Shown here one piece after another: positions 60,650-64,000 of a DNA stretch of 64,000 nt. The DNA is from Epiperipatus broadwayi (taxonomy: Eukaryota > Onychophora > Udeonychophora > Euonychophora > Peripatidae). The stretch lies in assembly GCA_028023455.1 (NCBI GenBank), contig JAQFVV010006215.1:10623950-10687949 (forward strand). The letters run 5' to 3'. The notes under the pieces were generated by a model. That model saw only the letters and a list, made by a program, of their open reading frames with translations. It searched no databases and was not told the origin of the DNA. Each line of letters starts with the position of its first letter. Position 1 is the stretch's first letter. Both the position numbers and the translations under genes were made by a program.

Positions 60650-63600
60650 TAATTTTATTTAAACATGATGTTTGTTTTGTTTTTTTTTTAAAAAATAAAA
60701 ATTCTACCTTAATGAATAAAAACCATAATGAGACAATAATTTTGAGATGAAAATAAGAACTGCCAGTAAAAAATGTTTATAGTTAATATACTCCTAAAAC
60801 TTTACATATATATTGGACAAATAGTATTTGTTGTGTTTATGTTGGATATTTAAATATATCTAAGACATGAAAAAAGAGTGTGATATCTAGAAAAGAGCAT
60901 ATTATTGAATATTTACATTCCAAATATTAGAGAGATCGATTATGGAAAAAGATTATAACACATAATCAAGAAGATATTTCTTGATGCAAAACCCATAGTT
61001 AAAAAGTACGACAGTTAAATATTTTATCATATACTTTATGAAATTAAGAATCATGGCTATCATAGAGGTGAAGTTATTGACTTACATGACTATATTCACA
61101 GGAAAAAATAATATTTACAGAAAATGATCTCTTTATTTGTTTTATTATTCCGTATGAAGAGATAATAAGGGTTTTAAAAATGCCCATTTTATTTTCTCTT
61201 CCAGACAGGTGTTCTATGCTGTCATATGATATACACACTTTTGTACAACATGACTGAAATAAGGTATAGATTAATGAAAGCAAGAGATCTAAGAAAAAAT
61301 AAGAAACAAGCCACTAGTCGGACTTTAATTAGACAATAAAGTTATGATTCAGATTAATCCTTTAGTCACCCTGAAAAACGTTTACAAAACAATTTCAAAA
61401 AATTTATGGCTTGTTTACTATTATTCACCGATATAGCAATAAAAAGAACTTTTACCTGCGAAATATGTATAGCAACTAAATTCTAGATTGATTTATTTTA
61501 TTAGCAAATAATTATAAATATTCTTTTATATAATCCTAGTTATTTTTTCTTTCAGCTTATAGAAAACAGTGCTGAATATAAATAGCACCATTTCACTTTG
61601 GATTTTTTAAATTTTTCTTTAATATTTTGAAAAGCTGTAGTAACTTCATAAATATGTTTGTTATTAATGATAATATGAAATCACTTAAATGTCAATAAAA
61701 TGCATATAATTTTTCATTAAATTTGGTTTTCATGTATTTTCTTTACAAGATCGACACTTATCTTTAATTTATGATCACACACATTAGATTTGCTATGGCA
61801 TTTTGATATTTATCTCAAGATATTAAATATGCATACATTAATATTTTCTTTTGCCTAGCTATATTAAATAACATTATAATATAAAAAGGATGATGTTTAC
61901 ATTAAAAAAAACTTTAGGATTATTTGTTTACTTATTCTAAATATATTTCGAGATCAATAAAATGCTCCTTTGATTTAGACGTATATTTATTTGAAATACA
62001 CACGTGTAATAGAAGAGTCTTAGATGTAAATACGTTTTATCTTTTATAAGTTAGCTAGCCAGAAATGAAAGATTTATTATTATTGATATATTATCTATAG
62101 TTACAGTTTTTGGTTTAATCACTTTGTATAGAATATTAAATAAGAAAAACCAACCTCACTTCTCCATTATCTTTATAAGTACAGTAAAATTTTTCCACCC
62201 AAATAAGTGGAATATTTGAAGAGCCAGCTTCCCACATTATTTTCCATTATAATATATACAATTATTGCTGTTATATAAAAGATATTTTATGCTATATTGT
62301 GTGATTTATTTAAATATATGAAAATGCAATGTAATACATTAAATTTCTTTCCATTTTTGATGCTCATAAAATAATTACTGGATATTACTGAAATTATTGC
62401 AATTGTTCAAATGATTTTACACTTAATTGTAATCTTGATTAAATAATTGCAAAAAAAATTAGCCATTTGGCTTGAATGAAATGAATGGTGTTCCAACATG
62501 ATTTTCTATTTAGGTATCATTTTGAAAATTGTAAGTTGAATAAATTATATTTCTGTGAAATGAAGTTTGAATTTTATTCTTATGTTAAAAATTGTAAATA
62601 AATCTTTAAAACATCTATATTAGTTCAATATACATCAGAAATTTGTACTTTTTTTTATAAATGCTATGAAATTTCTGTAGAGAGTAGATTTTGGAATCCC
62701 TTTCCTTGTTTTATTTCTCAAAAAGTAGTGAGGTTGAAAACATTTATTTTACTTGTAGTAATAATTAAATTACAATAATTTTATTTTATCTGACATCATG
62801 CAGAAAAAGGGAGAGCAACAATCATAGTATTTTCTTATTATCCCCCCCACCCACCCATAGATATTAAATTGATTTAATTTCTAGCTGTATCTAAAAAATG
62901 ATTTTATTAAAATGTACTAGTTTTTAATAGACAAATAATATACTTTTATCATACAAAAATGTACTAGTTTTTAATAGACAAATATATTTTTATCATATAG
63001 TTCTTTTTGATAGATGACCACCAAGTACCAATAAAATGCATACAAATTAACGTTTCTAAATTTACATCTAAGACAGCTTATCCATATTCAAAATGATTCT
63101 TTGAATACAAAGAAAAACTATATATTTTTTCTTTTGATCAGAATTAGACGTCATATAATTCAGTTAATAAAAACTCTGTTAGATCTATTGATCTCTTAAA
63201 GTAAGAAATCACTGATTAACAAAAAAAAAAATTCAATAAATATGTATATTATTTTTTACATTTAGATATGAGACCACAAATTATAAGGAAAAAAAAAAAT
63301 GCATGTACTAGTTGGAAGTTAACTTAATATTCCATTTTATTATTCCTTTTACATAATTTTTCAAATATAGCAAAAATAATTTATATTTATTATATTAATT
63401 AATTCAAAATGTGTGTAATGTATCCCATTTTTATATAGAGAGAATCTAAAGTTGGAAAATTAATTATACATACAGTAGTCATTTTACTGTCATGGATTAT
63501 GACAAAACTATAAATAAAACATTGAATTATGCATATACTAATTCTTTTAATATTGCTAAAATCCACTTGCAATTCTTGTTATTATATCTTTGTCAGTTAA

Positions 63601-64000
63601 ACTATTTTCTAAATATTTAAAAGCAATAATCTATATTAAAACTTTCTGCCCAACTATCATTCTTAATCTTTTATCATAGATCAAAATTTACCAATTTTTG
63701 TCTGAAACTTTCTAGAGGTTTCTTTATTTCCTAATAAACATTTTATGTTCATTTTTAGAATCTCCAAGTATCCATGCCATCAGTAAAACTAATTTAGGGG
63801 AACTTTTCATTGCAATGATTTTTATGAATACTTACAATATTCACTTAAGTTAAATAAATTTTTTACTTTGGAGAAATATATATATATTCTAGTTGACTTG
63901 CGTGTGTAGCACAATTGTTCTCAAAACTGTGTATTGTTACCAAATCGATAAATAAGAATGAACGAATTTAGCACTTTTGAAGGGTCCAGCCTTCATAATC
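60650..64000. other. AT-rich stretch with an R2 fragment and a small tandem duplication
   Basis: No gene recognised. 62230-62340 matches the right arm of R2 (ATACAATTATTGCTGTTATA, AGATATTTTATGCTATATTG). A 45-bp unit repeats at 62908-62999 (AAAATGTACTAGTTTTTAAT). The rest is homopolymer-rich. Confidence 0.5.

Overview
The window is AT-rich eukaryotic, almost certainly metazoan, repeat DNA. It has poly(A)/poly(T) tracts, (TA)n microsatellites, non-LTR and LTR retrotransposons, tRNA-derived SINE remnants and hAT-type MITEs. There are no operons, ribosome-binding sites or dense ORFs, so it is not prokaryotic. The mix would suit a large invertebrate genome such as a mollusc, but I cannot name the species. 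I see no complete host protein gene. Two short stretches near 7.08 kb and 8.92-9.05 kb (plus strand) look coding and each precede a poly(A) signal; they are the only candidates for host exons.

Layout. 0-6 kb: a decayed minus-strand RTE-type LINE (about 1.44-2.93 kb), a 341-bp tandem duplication, and a 5'-truncated plus-strand LINE that still has a 348-codon ORF (4.38-5.43 kb). 6.8-10 kb: SINE-like pieces and the two exon-like segments. About 10.6-15.3 kb: a plus-strand LTR with TATA-like box, an inserted hairpin element, a primer-binding site and a decayed gag. 20-24.7 kb: a minus-strand Ty3/gypsy internal region in the order gag, RT, RNase H, integrase, headed by a primer-binding site and an LTR running beyond 24,678. 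27.65-28.44 kb: an RTE endonuclease fragment, then a hAT MITE. 34,993-38,340: a small minus-strand LTR element that keeps gag and protease but has lost RT and integrase. 38.3-39 kb: a long palindromic repeat (R2).

39.7-60.7 kb is a nest of insertions. Three LTRs of about 3 kb (A 40,247-43,309; B 49,036-51,846; C 56,096-59,293) belong to one family. A is a solo LTR inserted, with a GCAG target duplication, into one of three copies of a second LTR-like repeat (R1). The inverted R1 copy carries a hairpin element related to the one at 12.9 kb. C carries a 475-bp hAT MITE with a perfect 8-bp duplication and is followed by a primer-binding-site-like sequence and gag-like coding. An R2 copy at 52.3-54.3 kb is split by a 1.42-kb terminal-inverted-repeat element.

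The observation I would check first is at the U3 ends of LTRs A, B and C. Each begins with the same short hairpin, and in C both arms have changed together, so pairing is kept while the sequence differs. Next are the hairpin-element family and the composite element inside R2.
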